Assembly: GCA_964386565.1 (NCBI GenBank)
Contig: CAYLRU010000020.1
Location: 1-51,571, forward strand
Length of the DNA stretch: 51,571 nucleotides
Origin: CAYLRU01 sp964386565
GTDB taxonomy: Bacteria > Desulfobacterota > Desulfobacteria > Desulfobacterales > UBA5616
Reading direction: 5' to 3'
Shown here in pieces: positions 8,038-16,284 of this stretch; position 1 is the stretch's first letter; each line of letters starts with the position of its first letter. Under the pieces are notes generated by a model. The model was not told the DNA's origin and searched no databases. It worked only from the letters and a program-made list of their open reading frames with translations. A program made the position numbers and the translations under genes.

Positions 8038-8760
8038 TTATAAACTGAACTCTTTCCCCAAATAGAATTGCCTGGCTGTCTCGCTTTCGGCAATTTTTTC
8101 CGGCGTTCCTGATTCGATGAGTTTGCCTTGATTTAATATATATGCTTTATCACAGACTTCAAGTGTTTCCCTGACATTATGGTCTGAAATCAGTACGCCG
8201 ATGCCCCGTTTTTTCAGGTGAACAATGATTTGTTTAATATCTGATACCGCGAGGGGGTCGATTCCTGCAAAGGGTTCATCCAGCAGGATAAAAGACGGGT
8301 CAGTGGCCAAAGCCCGGGAAATTTCAAGCCGGCGTCGTTCTCCACCTGAAAGAACCCCTGCTTTACGGTCGGCCAGATGGGCAATTCCCAGTTCCTTCAA
8401 CAACATGTCGGTTTTTTTATGCTGATCCGGCTTGGACATGGACCGCGTTTCAAGAATCACCAAAATATTTTCTTTTACGGACAGCTTTTTAAAAACAGAA
8501 GCCTCCTGGGGCAGATACCCCACCCCTTTTCTTGCCCGCTGGTACATGGGCAGACCTGTAATGTCTTCGCCGTCAAGAAAGACCTTTCCGGCATCCGGTT
8601 TTATCATACCCACCGTCATATAAAACGTGGTCGTTTTTCCCGCCCCGTTCGGCCCGAGAAGGCCTACGACGGAGCCGCTCCGGGTTGAGAGGGAAACCGA
8701 GTCGACCACTCGTTTGCCTTGATAGCTTTTTACAAGTTTTTCCAGGGATAATATCGTCAT
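8038..8760 (-). CDS. lptB: LPS export ABC transporter ATP-binding protein LptB
   Basis: LptB is the cytoplasmic ATPase that powers extraction of LPS by LptFG and its passage along LptC-LptA. The 240-residue product has Walker A GPNGAGKTT, a Q-loop in GVGYLPQEASVF, signature LSGGERRR, Walker B FILLDEPFAGIDP and the switch histidine in LISDHNVRETL. GVGYLPQEASVF and EPFAGIDP are particular to LptB. The ATG at 8760 is preferred over a longer frame to 8802 because the latter overlaps lptA. LptA ends 1 nt upstream, suggesting translational coupling. LptF and LptG are not nearby. Confidence 0.97.
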   Translation of the reverse strand: MTILSLEKLVKSYQGKRVVDSVSLSTRSGSVVGLLGPNGAGKTTTFYMTVGMIKPDAGKVFLDGEDITGLPMYQRARKGVGYLPQEASVFKKLSVKENILVILETRSMSKPDQHKKTDMLLKELGIAHLADRKAGVLSGGERRRLEISRALATDPSFILLDEPFAGIDPLAVSDIKQIIVHLKKRGIGVLISDHNVRETLEVCDKAYILNQGKLIESGTPEKIAESETARQFYLGKEFSL

Positions 8761-8761
8761 T

Positions 8762-9334
8762 TTATTCCTGATCCGGCTGTTCCTGGTAAAACACCGCTTC
8801 AACCCGTTGTTTTCCGGTGCTTTCCACTTTAAATATCCCGTCGCTTCTGTTCAAAATGATTTTGTCACCTGTGATATAATCATTGCCACTGGAAATTTTC
8901 GAGTTCTTACCCGTCAATACCAGGGTGTCGGTTTCCGGTATGTAAACGGCCTCATCGGTGACGGCCACTTTATCGTCAAACATGATCCTGACGTTTCCCC
9001 TTGCAATGATTTCCTTAATCGAATTTTTATTAATGGATAATTTCAGGTCCTTATCAAGTCCGGATCGATAATTCACCTTCAGCCAATCCGCCTGGATCTC
9101 CGTATCGTCGATGTCCAGCTTTACATTGCCTTTAAACTCGGTGTGCCGGGCCTGGCTGTCCATTATCGCCTGGTCGGTGACAACCCGAATCCCTTTAAAC
9201 CGGCTTTTCTTTTCACCCGGACCATCTTCACCGGATGCCGGCACGGGCCGGGCAGGAAAGCCGCATACGATTGAAAAGAAAATCACTGCAAGCAAAAATG
9301 AAATTCCATGATGGCGGTCATTTATAATTTTCAT
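8762..9334 (-). CDS. lptA: LPS transport periplasmic protein LptA (OstA-like)
   Basis: LptA forms the periplasmic bridge that carries LPS from the inner membrane to LptD. From the ATG at 9334 the product is 190 residues, with a signal peptide (HHGISFLLAVIFFSIVCGFPA) and an OstA beta-jellyroll with repeated strand patterns such as HTEFKGNVKLDI, ARGNVRI and DYITGDKIILN. AAGGA lies 7 nt before this ATG. Upstream starts at 9352 (ATG) and 9361 (TTG) are possible but spaced worse. The start overlaps the lptC stop by 17 nt, so the two are translationally coupled. Confidence 0.92.
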   Translation of the reverse strand: MKIINDRHHGISFLLAVIFFSIVCGFPARPVPASGEDGPGEKKSRFKGIRVVTDQAIMDSQARHTEFKGNVKLDIDDTEIQADWLKVNYRSGLDKDLKLSINKNSIKEIIARGNVRIMFDDKVAVTDEAVYIPETDTLVLTGKNSKISSGNDYITGDKIILNRSDGIFKVESTGKQRVEAVFYQEQPDQE

Positions 9335-9899
9335 CAAACGTTCCTTCAACATGTCCTTCAAGAAGAGTTTGGTTTGTATCCAGATCTATTTTAATCGTGT
9401 CAGACGATATATAAAATCCATTGCCCCGTAAGTTGACCGGTGTCTTTGAATAAACCACCCGTTGGTTATGACGATAGCTTAACCGTTCCGTTTCAAGCTG
9501 GTAACCATCGTGTTTGATTTTGACGTTTCCTGACACGTCAAAATCAAAGGTGTCCGTGTTCAGAACCCCTTTTTCAGCTTTCAGAAAAGCCTTTCCGTTG
9601 TTTTTCAAATAAAACGTTACAGCCAGGTTGTTTAATACGGCCTGATTGTCATCCGTGACATATTCGGCCGAATCCGCTTCCAATTGCCATTCCGTCTTCC
9701 CGTTCCGGGTGGCGGTGTGTTGAATCCTGCCGATATTCAGCCCGGGTTTGGCAAGAACCGGATTTTCTTTCCGGGTTTCGCCGTTGCCGGGGTTCCGGGA
9801 ACCGAGAAAAATAAATATGACGACACCGGAGAAAACAATCGCCATTGCCAGGAGCCCCAGCCGCAGTCGGTTGTAAGTCAGTTTTTTAAACAATTTCAA
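9318..9899 (-). CDS. lptC: LPS export ABC transporter periplasmic protein LptC
   Basis: LptC is the bitopic inner-membrane protein that passes LPS from LptBFG to LptA. The 193-residue product has one N-terminal membrane helix (LGLLAMAIVFSGVVIFIFLG, about 14-33) followed by a periplasmic OstA-like domain with KTEWQLEADSAEYV and FDVSGNVKI. The apparent start is TTG at 9899, with AAGG about 9 nt upstream. It lies between kdsC and lptA, the conserved kdsC-lptC-lptA-lptB order. Repeat copy B is directly upstream. Confidence 0.92.
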   Translation of the reverse strand: MKLFKKLTYNRLRLGLLAMAIVFSGVVIFIFLGSRNPGNGETRKENPVLAKPGLNIGRIQHTATRNGKTEWQLEADSAEYVTDDNQAVLNNLAVTFYLKNNGKAFLKAEKGVLNTDTFDFDVSGNVKIKHDGYQLETERLSYRHNQRVVYSKTPVNLRGNGFYISSDTIKIDLDTNQTLLEGHVEGTFDENYK

Positions 9900-9909
9900 T
9901 ATTGACGGC

Positions 9910-10035
9910 CTTGTAAAAAGTCGGAAAACAACGTTTTACGAGAGGTTTGGGCTTTAATTTTTAAGTACCGGTATTTTATCATTTTTTTATCTTAACACTT
10001 AAAGCGGGATGAATTCAGCTTTTTCTGAATGTATC
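9910..10035 (+). repeat. Dispersed intergenic repeat, copy B
   Basis: This copy is in the same orientation as copy A. The left hairpin pairs CTTGTAAAAAGTCG with CAACGTTTTACGAG, where differences from copy A fall on both arms. The middle contains GGTATTTTATCATTTTTTTAT and CTTAACACTTAAAGCGGG. The right hairpin pairs GATGAATTCAG with CTGAATGTATC. It occupies nearly the whole kdsC-lptC spacer. Confidence 0.8.
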
Positions 10036-10043
10036 CTGTTTTA

Positions 10044-10553
10044 TTATCTGAAACGGTTCACAACCCCGGGCCACAAGCCTTTTGCCTTTAAAATCCCGTC
10101 GCTGATTTCCCTTACCGCGCCATGCCCGCCCTTTTTTTTCGTCACGAGCCTGGCCGTCAGCTTGACATCTTCATGGGCATCTGAAACGGCAATGGGAATG
10201 CCGACCCTTTTCATGACCGGGATGTCGGGAAGATCATCCCCCATAAATGCCGTATGTTCGTATGAGATGCCGGTTATTTCCAGGACGGCATTCAGTGCGG
10301 TGACTTTATCCCTTACATCCTGATATAACAGGGATATACCAAGATCATGGCACCGATGCAAAAGCGCGTCGGATGTTCTGCCGGTGATAATACCCACCTG
10401 GATGCCGAAATCCATCAAAAGTCGTATCCCCAGGCCGTCCTTTGCGTTAAATTCCTTGATTTGCCGGCCTTGGTCATCATAAATAATGCGTCCGTCGGTC
10501 AGAACGCCGTCAACATCCAAAAGCAAAAGTTCGATTCGTTCCAGATCTTCCAT
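10044..10553 (-). CDS. kdsC: 3-deoxy-D-manno-octulosonate 8-phosphate phosphatase KdsC
   Basis: KdsC removes the phosphate from Kdo-8-phosphate, giving Kdo for the LPS core. The 169-residue protein is a minimal HAD phosphatase without a cap: LLLDVDGVLTDG with nucleophile D13 and acid/base D15, then ITGRTSDAL, and FMGDDLPDIPVM with the metal-binding aspartates. The length fits the tetrameric KdsC group. It lies 9 nt downstream of kdsA, which makes its substrate. Confidence 0.96.
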   Translation of the reverse strand: MEDLERIELLLLDVDGVLTDGRIIYDDQGRQIKEFNAKDGLGIRLLMDFGIQVGIITGRTSDALLHRCHDLGISLLYQDVRDKVTALNAVLEITGISYEHTAFMGDDLPDIPVMKRVGIPIAVSDAHEDVKLTARLVTKKKGGHGAVREISDGILKAKGLWPGVVNRFR

Positions 10554-10562
10554 GATATTATA

Positions 10563-11384
10563 CTAATTTTCAACGACCTCCCTGATAGTCTTTAATTTTA
10601 CCAGCAGTTCTTCTAGATCATCAAGTTTTAAAGAATTGGGGCCGTCGCAAAGAGCCTTTTCCGGATCCATATGAACCTCTAAAAATATGCCGTCCGCACC
10701 GGCGGCAACCGCGGATCCGGCAAGTATGGGAGCGAATTCCCGTTGTCCCCCCGAGCTTTTACCTGCTCCACCGGGAAGCTGGATGCTGTGGGTTGCATCG
10801 AAAATAACCGGATATCCTGATTGCTGCATAATGCTGATATTTCGAAAATCAACGACCAGATTGTTGTAGCCGAACATGTTGCCGCGCTCCGTCAGGAGAA
10901 TTTTCCGGTTTCCGGTGGATTCGACCTTTTTCACAACATGGGTCATATCCCATGGCGCCAGAAATTGTCCTTTTTTCAGGTTGATCGGTTTGCCGGTCCT
11001 GGCCGCCGTGGTGATTAAATCGGTCTGGCGGCACAAAAAGGCCGGGATCTGAATGACATCCAGAACCTCGGCAGCCTGACGGACTTCATCCACTTGATGG
11101 ACATCCGATAAAATGTTGATGTTGAGATCCGTCTTGATCTTTTTTAACATGGCCAAGCCGTTTTTAATGCCGGGGCCCCTGTAAGAATCGATGGCGGTGC
11201 GATTGGCCTTGTCATACGATGCTTTAAAAACAAAGGGGATATCCAGATGTGCGGTAAGATCTTTCAAGTGGGAGGCAATGGCAAAGGTTGTTTTGTAATC
11301 TTCCAATACACACGGACCTGCAATCAGGACCAACGGCAGGTTTTTACCGATTCCGATTCCGTTTATGTCGATCTGGTTTTCCAT
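10563..11384 (-). CDS. kdsA: 2-dehydro-3-deoxyphosphooctonate aldolase (Kdo-8-phosphate synthase)
   Basis: KdsA condenses phosphoenolpyruvate with arabinose 5-phosphate to Kdo-8-phosphate. Recognisable blocks are IAGPCVLED, FKASYDKANR, LSDVHQ, IQIPAFLCRQTDL, KGQFLAPWDM, LLTERGNMFGYNNLVVD, DATHSIQLPGG and GIFLEVHMDPEKALCDGPN. The start at 11384 is preferred because AAGGA lies 4 nt upstream; an ATG at 11402 adds six residues but lacks a ribosome-binding site. It heads the visible leftward block. The contig join lies about 90 nt further upstream, so its true promoter and neighbour (often pyrG in relatives) cannot be seen. Confidence 0.96.
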   Translation of the reverse strand: MENQIDINGIGIGKNLPLVLIAGPCVLEDYKTTFAIASHLKDLTAHLDIPFVFKASYDKANRTAIDSYRGPGIKNGLAMLKKIKTDLNINILSDVHQVDEVRQAAEVLDVIQIPAFLCRQTDLITTAARTGKPINLKKGQFLAPWDMTHVVKKVESTGNRKILLTERGNMFGYNNLVVDFRNISIMQQSGYPVIFDATHSIQLPGGAGKSSGGQREFAPILAGSAVAAGADGIFLEVHMDPEKALCDGPNSLKLDDLEELLVKLKTIREVVEN

Positions 11385-11402
11385 GGCATCCTTGTTTGGC
11401 AT

Positions 11403-11839
11403 CAGCGGTTTTTTTAAGCGATCCCGGAATATCTCATCACAACCTGTTGGTCAGTGTTTTAATGCATGCATCAATGNNNNNNNNNNNNNNNNNNNNNNNN
11501 NNNNNNNNNNNNNNNNNNNNNNNNNNNNNNNNNNNNNNNNNNNNNNNNNNNNNNNNNNNNNNNNNNNNNNNNNNNNTGTTGGTCAGTGTTTTAATGCATG
11601 CATCAATGAACGTAACATTGCGGCATGCAATTCTTGGGCCGAACATGTCAGTTAGCTCCCATTTATCCTGCAGCCGATTAAAAGTCAAGAAACGAAAACA
11701 GACCTTGATTAGAAATCCTATTATTGGTATTGTTTTACAATTTTTATAATCCTTGTTTTAACTTCGGATTCGGGAAAAGTGCCCGGGTGTATTTGGAAAT
11801 GGGCTTTTCCTCTCATAAAGCAGAAAAGGCGGTATCAGG
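11403..11839. other. Intergenic region holding the contig join and an imperfect hairpin
   Basis: No gene is visible. It contains the 100-N gap and its duplicated flanks. Near the peptidase gene lies an imperfect inverted repeat, GGAAAAGTGCCC (11773-11784) with GGGCTTTTCC (11801-11810), which would form a hairpin in the peptidase mRNA leader. A TATAAT at 11745-11750 lacks a convincing -35. Confidence 0.5.
11445..11608. other. Scaffold gap: 100 Ns flanked by an identical 32-bp sequence
   Basis: Bases 11477-11576 are exactly 100 Ns. The 32 bases before the gap (11445-11476) are identical to the 32 bases after it (11577-11608), beginning TGTTGGTCAGTG. This is what two overlapping contig ends look like when a scaffolder joins them with a fixed-size gap. 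The real spacing may be zero, with a single copy of the 32-mer. Gene adjacency across this point rests on scaffolding. Confidence 0.9.
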
Positions 11840-13216
11840 TTGAAAGCATTATCGAAATATAAGGTTTGGCTGATTTTTGCGCTGGTTGTTTTTGTTGTTT
11901 TTCCTTTGATCTGGCTTGTTGTTTCAAAACTTGAAGGAGACCTGCCGGTGATTACGATGGTGCCGTCGATTATTTCCATTGGTGAATCGCAACAACTGAA
12001 TGTCATCGTCGATGATGAAAGCGGTATCCGAAAGATACGGGTGAATTTGATACAGGAGGGGAAAGACAAGGTACTGGTTGAAAAAGAATTCCCTTCTTTG
12101 GGTTTTGGACGTAAAGGCGCTGTTTGTCAGGCGTCTATCGAGCTTTTGGTGGAACCCAAAAAAAACGGGTTCAAAGACGGCAGATCAATCCTGCAAATAA
12201 CCGCATGGGACTATTCATGGCGGGATTGGTGGCGCGGCAACAAGGGATTCGTTGAAAAACCGGTATTGATTGATACGCGTCCGCCCGGTATCGAAGTGTT
12301 GACGCGGATGAATTATGTGAGCCAGGGCGGTTGCGGGCTGGTGATCTATAGACTCTCGGAATCCTGTCCGGAGAACGGGGTCATGGTAGGGGAAAATTTT
12401 TTCCCGGGATATGCCGGATATTTTGACGACAAAGACATCCACATGGCTTTTTTTGCCTTGAACCACGAACAGGGACCCGGAACAAAGGTTTTTATTCAAT
12501 CCACGGACCGGGCGGGCAACAGCGCGCGTTCCGGATTTCCACTTTTCATCCGGAAAAAAACATTCAAAAAGGATCGACTGCTGATTTCAGACAGCTTTCT
12601 TGACATGAAAATGCCTGAATTTGATGTTGATATTCCCAACAACCCAACGCCTGGGAATCTGGATAAATACCTTTTTGTCAACCGGAATCTTCGCGCTGAA
12701 AATTATGAGAAACTTGTGGGCATTACGGAAAATGCCGAAGATACAATGTATTGGGAAGGATCTTTTTTAAGATTTCCCAATTCCGCGCAGCGGGCAGGTT
12801 ATGCTGATTTTCGGGAATATTTTTATAATGGCAAAAAGATCGATGAGCAGGTTCACATGGGAATCGATCTGGCTTCCCTGAAGCATTCCCCCGTACCGGC
12901 CGGGAATAACGGCAAGGTGGCATATGCCGACAACCTGGGAATTTACGGGAAGACCGTATTGATTGACCATGGATACGGTCTGTTCAGCATGTATTCTCAT
13001 TTGAGCCATATCGGCGTTGACGTCGGGAAAACCGTGTCAAAGGGTGATATCATCGGTAAAACAGGTATAACCGGACTGGCCGCCGGTGATCACCTCCATT
13101 ATGCCGTGATAGTGCATAACACATTTGTCAACCCCATCGAATGGTGGGATGATCATTGGATAAAAGACAACATTACAAGGAAGATTGAAATGGTAAAATC
13201 CGGACCGGATCGGTAA
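11840..13216 (+). CDS. Membrane-anchored M23 family metallopeptidase
   Basis: A peptidoglycan endopeptidase-like protein of 458 residues from a TTG start. One N-terminal membrane helix (about 9-29) anchors it with the bulk in the periplasm. A large middle part (about 35-290) contains Ig/cadherin-like stretches such as DDESGIRKIRV. The C-terminal LytM/M23 domain has the zinc ligands H339 and D343 in HMGID and H418/H420 in HLHY, so the active site is intact. The family cleaves peptide cross-links, or activates amidases when degenerate. It is followed 37 nt later by the homocysteine synthase gene. Substrate specificity cannot be read from sequence. Confidence 0.9.
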   Translation: MKALSKYKVWLIFALVVFVVFPLIWLVVSKLEGDLPVITMVPSIISIGESQQLNVIVDDESGIRKIRVNLIQEGKDKVLVEKEFPSLGFGRKGAVCQASIELLVEPKKNGFKDGRSILQITAWDYSWRDWWRGNKGFVEKPVLIDTRPPGIEVLTRMNYVSQGGCGLVIYRLSESCPENGVMVGENFFPGYAGYFDDKDIHMAFFALNHEQGPGTKVFIQSTDRAGNSARSGFPLFIRKKTFKKDRLLISDSFLDMKMPEFDVDIPNNPTPGNLDKYLFVNRNLRAENYEKLVGITENAEDTMYWEGSFLRFPNSAQRAGYADFREYFYNGKKIDEQVHMGIDLASLKHSPVPAGNNGKVAYADNLGIYGKTVLIDHGYGLFSMYSHLSHIGVDVGKTVSKGDIIGKTGITGLAAGDHLHYAVIVHNTFVNPIEWWDDHWIKDNITRKIEMVKSGPDR

Positions 13217-13253
13217 TGAATCGGGCAGTGTCGTGGTAAAAGGGCAAAAAAAC

Positions 13254-14420
13254 ATGAAAAAACATAAAGTTCAAAAAACATACCAGGAAATAAACGATAA
13301 AATCAGATCCGGCGATGTCGTTGTGGTCACGGCTGAGGAGATCATCGATATTGTAAGGACCAAGGGCCCGGTGGAAGCAGCCCGGGAAGTCGATGTCGTG
13401 ACCACCGGGACGTTTGCCCCCATGTGCTCTTCGGGCGCTTTTATTAATTTCGGTCACATGACGCCCACAATAAAGGCCTCAAAGGTCTGGCTGAACAACG
13501 TACCGGCCTATGCCGGTGTTGCGGCGGTGGATTGCTATATCGGGGTCACGGAACCCCGTGAGGATGATCCCCTGAACAAGGTTCATCCGGGTGAGTTTAA
13601 TTATGGCGGCGGCCATGTCATCCAGGATCTGGTGGCGGGCAAGCGCATCCATTTGAAGGCTGCTGCATACGGGACCGACTGTTATCCGAACCAGGCGGCT
13701 GAAAAAGAGATCACGTTGAAAACGCTCCCCTATGCTGTTTTGTGCAATCCCAGAAACGGCTACCAGAATTATAATTGCGCCGTCAATCTGACCAATAAGA
13801 CCAAGTATACCTACATGGGAATATTAAAACCCAAGGCCGGCAATGCGAATTATTGCTCGGCCGGCCAGTTAAGCCCCTTGTTCAATGATCCCTGTTACAA
13901 AACCATTGGCTTGGGGACCCGGATTTTTTTGGGAGGCGGTGTGGGATACGTAGCATGGTCCGGAACACAGCACAACCCGTCTGTAGCCCGGACACCGGGA
14001 GGTGTGCCGGTTAAGCCGGCAGGCACCCTTTTCACCATGGGTAATTTAAAGCAAATGAGCCCTGAATGGCTTATCGGTGTCAGTATCCTGGGATATGGAT
14101 GCTCTCTGGCGGTGGGTCTGGGCATTCCCATTCCCATTTTAAACGAGGAGATTGTTCAGTACACGGCGGTCTCGGACGAAGAACTGTTCACCCAGATTGT
14201 GGATTACGGAAACGATTATCCAAACGGCATTTCAAAAAGCCTTGGAACGGTCAGTTATGCACAGCTTAAAAGCGGAACGATTTATATCGATGGGAAGTCG
14301 GTAAAAACAGTTCCCCTTTCAAGCATGGTAAAGGCCCGGCAGATCGCAGACACGCTGAAGCAATGGATCCGGGAGGGTGAATTGACCCTTGGTGAACCCC
14401 AGTTCACCCTGCCGGTTTAA
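13254..14420 (+). CDS. L-aspartate semialdehyde sulfurtransferase (COG1900/DUF39 homocysteine biosynthesis protein)
   Basis: This family makes homocysteine directly from aspartate semialdehyde and a sulfur donor, bypassing the homoserine route; it was defined in methanogens and occurs in sulfate reducers. The product has the family features TGTFAPMCSSGAF, the repeated GGG stretches, AYGTDCYPN with a conserved cysteine, GLGTRIFLGGGVGYVAW and QHNP. The ATG at 13254 (388 residues) has AAAGGGC about 8 nt upstream; a GTG at 13233 would add seven residues. The NIL/4Fe-4S ferredoxin partner found beside it in methanogens is not adjacent here. Aspartate semialdehyde is shared with the DapB pathway encoded nearby. 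Confidence 0.9.
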   Translation: MKKHKVQKTYQEINDKIRSGDVVVVTAEEIIDIVRTKGPVEAAREVDVVTTGTFAPMCSSGAFINFGHMTPTIKASKVWLNNVPAYAGVAAVDCYIGVTEPREDDPLNKVHPGEFNYGGGHVIQDLVAGKRIHLKAAAYGTDCYPNQAAEKEITLKTLPYAVLCNPRNGYQNYNCAVNLTNKTKYTYMGILKPKAGNANYCSAGQLSPLFNDPCYKTIGLGTRIFLGGGVGYVAWSGTQHNPSVARTPGGVPVKPAGTLFTMGNLKQMSPEWLIGVSILGYGCSLAVGLGIPIPILNEEIVQYTAVSDEELFTQIVDYGNDYPNGISKSLGTVSYAQLKSGTIYIDGKSVKTVPLSSMVKARQIADTLKQWIREGELTLGEPQFTLPV

Positions 14421-14445
14421 TATAAAGGATACATTGCCTATCGTT

Positions 14446-15096
14446 ATGTCAGGAAAACTGAGGACATTTATCGCCATTGATCTTCCGGAACATATCCGCT
14501 CAACAGTGGCCGGGGTTCAGGAACATCTCAAAACGGACGTACCCGGTGTCAACTGGGTTCATCCGGAAAATATTCACTTAACACTGAAATTTCTGGGAGA
14601 TGTTCATCAGGATGACCTTGGCCGGATAAGGGAAGCCATGGCGGCGGCCATATCGGATATCCGGCCGTTTTTTCTGGGCCCGGCAGGAATAGGGGCGTTT
14701 CCGGGCTTGAACCGCCCGCGCGTTATCTGGGTGGGAATCCACGGGCAAACGGATGTATTAAAAACCCTTCACCGGCGGGTCGAGGATGATTTAGCAGCTT
14801 CCGGCTTTGAAAAGGAAGAAAGAAATTTTGCAGGACATCTGACCATCGGGAGGGTCAAGGGTAAAATAAATCCTGTTTGCCTTATTGACAGTATCGGTGC
14901 AATAAAGGATTTTAAAACCGAAATGTTTACGGTGGACCGGATTATTTTGTATAAAAGTGATTTAAAACCAAAAGGGGCGGTATACACGGCGCTTTTTCAG
15001 CAGGCCTTGACAAACGACCGTCAATCCATATGTCATCACCATCATATGCCTTGCGGAGGAAACAATGAGCACATCGGAAAAGGAACAAGCCGTTGA
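14446..15096 (+). CDS. thpR: RNA 2',3'-cyclic phosphodiesterase ThpR (2H family, formerly 2'-5' RNA ligase)
   Basis: A 2H phosphoesterase that opens 2',3'-cyclic RNA ends. The two catalytic HxT motifs are H44-L-T46 and H131-L-T133, with RTFIAIDLP near the start and NRPRVIWVG in the middle. The ATG at 14446 begins just before the first strand. A TTG at 14434 with AAAGGA upstream is an alternative giving four more residues. Its last 32 bases overlap the recA start, and the tail after about residue 185 (SICHHHHMPCGG) looks like an extension into recA's ribosome-binding region. Confidence 0.9.
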   Translation: MSGKLRTFIAIDLPEHIRSTVAGVQEHLKTDVPGVNWVHPENIHLTLKFLGDVHQDDLGRIREAMAAAISDIRPFFLGPAGIGAFPGLNRPRVIWVGIHGQTDVLKTLHRRVEDDLAASGFEKEERNFAGHLTIGRVKGKINPVCLIDSIGAIKDFKTEMFTVDRIILYKSDLKPKGAVYTALFQQALTNDRQSICHHHHMPCGGNNEHIGKGTSR

Positions 15097-16099
15097 AACG
15101 GCCATAACACAGATTGAGCGCCAGTTTGGAAAAGGGGCCATCATGAAATTGGGCAGCCAGAAGGTTATCAGTGTTCCTGTCATACGGACCGGTTCCCTGA
15201 CCCTTGATAAGGCACTTGGCGTGGGCGGCCTGCCCCGGGGAAGGGTTATTGAGATTTACGGGCCGGAGTCTTCCGGTAAAACCACGCTCGCCCTGCACGC
15301 AGTGGCCGAGGCCCAGCGTACCGGAGGGATCGCCGCGTTTGTGGATGCGGAACATGCGCTGGATACCGTATATGCAAGAAAACTGGGTGTCAACTGCGAC
15401 GAATTGCTGGTGGCACAGCCGGACACCGGGGAGCAGGCCCTGGAAATTACCGATATGCTGGTGCGAAGCGGGGCCATCGATATTATTATTATCGATTCTG
15501 TGGCGGCGTTGGTCCCAAGGGCTGAAATAGAAGGGGAAATGGGCGACTCCCACATGGGCCTGCAGGCAAGGCTGATGTCCCAGGCGTTGAGAAAACTTAC
15601 CGGAACCATCAGTAAAACCATGACCGCCGTTATCTTCATCAATCAGATTCGAATGAAAATCGGCGTTGTCTTCGGAAACCCGGAAACCACCACGGGCGGC
15701 AATGCCTTAAAATTTTATTCATCCGTCCGGTTGGATATCCGGCGTATCGGTGCCATAAAAGAGGGGCAGGAGATCGTGGGGAACCGGACCAGGGTCAGGG
15801 TGGTTAAAAACAAAATAGCGCCTCCGTTTCAGGAAGCCGAGTTTGATATCATGTATGGGGAGGGTATTTCCCGTACCGGTGATCTCCTGGATGTGGGGGT
15901 TGAAGCCGGTATCATTGAAAAAAGCGGGTCCTGGTATTCGTACGGAAACGAGAGGATCGGCCAGGGACGCAATAATGTAAAGAGTTTTTTTATGGATCAC
16001 CCGGACATATTAAATGAAATTGAATTAAAGGTCAGGGAAGCTTTGGGCCTGGTGGAAAAACCGGAAGACGAAACCATGGAAAAGGAAAAGCAGGATTAA
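15065..16099 (+). CDS. recA: Recombinase RecA
   Basis: RecA forms filaments on single-stranded DNA, drives strand exchange and triggers LexA self-cleavage. The 344-residue protein has Walker A GPESSGKTT at 66-74, the IIIIDSVAALVPRAEIEGE block (Walker B), loop L2 with GNPETTTGGNALKFYSSVRLD, FINQIRMKIGVVFG, and an acidic C-terminal tail. GGAGG lies 5 nt before the ATG inside thpR. recX, often between recA and alaS, is absent; repeat copy C fills that spacer. No clear LexA box is visible upstream within thpR. Confidence 0.99.
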   Translation: MSTSEKEQAVETAITQIERQFGKGAIMKLGSQKVISVPVIRTGSLTLDKALGVGGLPRGRVIEIYGPESSGKTTLALHAVAEAQRTGGIAAFVDAEHALDTVYARKLGVNCDELLVAQPDTGEQALEITDMLVRSGAIDIIIIDSVAALVPRAEIEGEMGDSHMGLQARLMSQALRKLTGTISKTMTAVIFINQIRMKIGVVFGNPETTTGGNALKFYSSVRLDIRRIGAIKEGQEIVGNRTRVRVVKNKIAPPFQEAEFDIMYGEGISRTGDLLDVGVEAGIIEKSGSWYSYGNERIGQGRNNVKSFFMDHPDILNEIELKVREALGLVEKPEDETMEKEKQD

Positions 16100-16106
16100 A
16101 GATGAT

Positions 16107-16215
16107 CTCGTAAAAAGTCGGGAAACGACTGTTTACGAAAGTTTCAGGTGTTCGGCGCTAAGTTTTGACTGTTTGGTATTTTCCCGATTATTCAATCCTG
16201 ACATCCAATGCGGAA
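16107..16215 (+). repeat. Dispersed intergenic repeat, copy C (diverged)
   Basis: The left hairpin is the best paired of the family: TCGTAAAAAGTCG (16108-16120), loop GGAAA, CGACTGTTTACGA (16126-16138), with one mismatch in 13 pairs. The middle aligns with copy A (GGTATTTTCCCGATTATTCAATCC against GGTATTTT...TTCAACC). The right end has decayed. It lies between recA and alaS. Confidence 0.65.
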
Positions 16216-16284
16216 CACTTAAAATGCTGTACGTTTATCTTTCTGCAGATTCATCAAGAAGGATAACGGCTTGTGGAGAATTAG

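Noticed and set aside
11445..11608. A pair of 32-bp direct repeats as a mobile-element target or attachment site
   Set aside because: The copies touch a gap of exactly 100 Ns, which points to an unmerged contig overlap.
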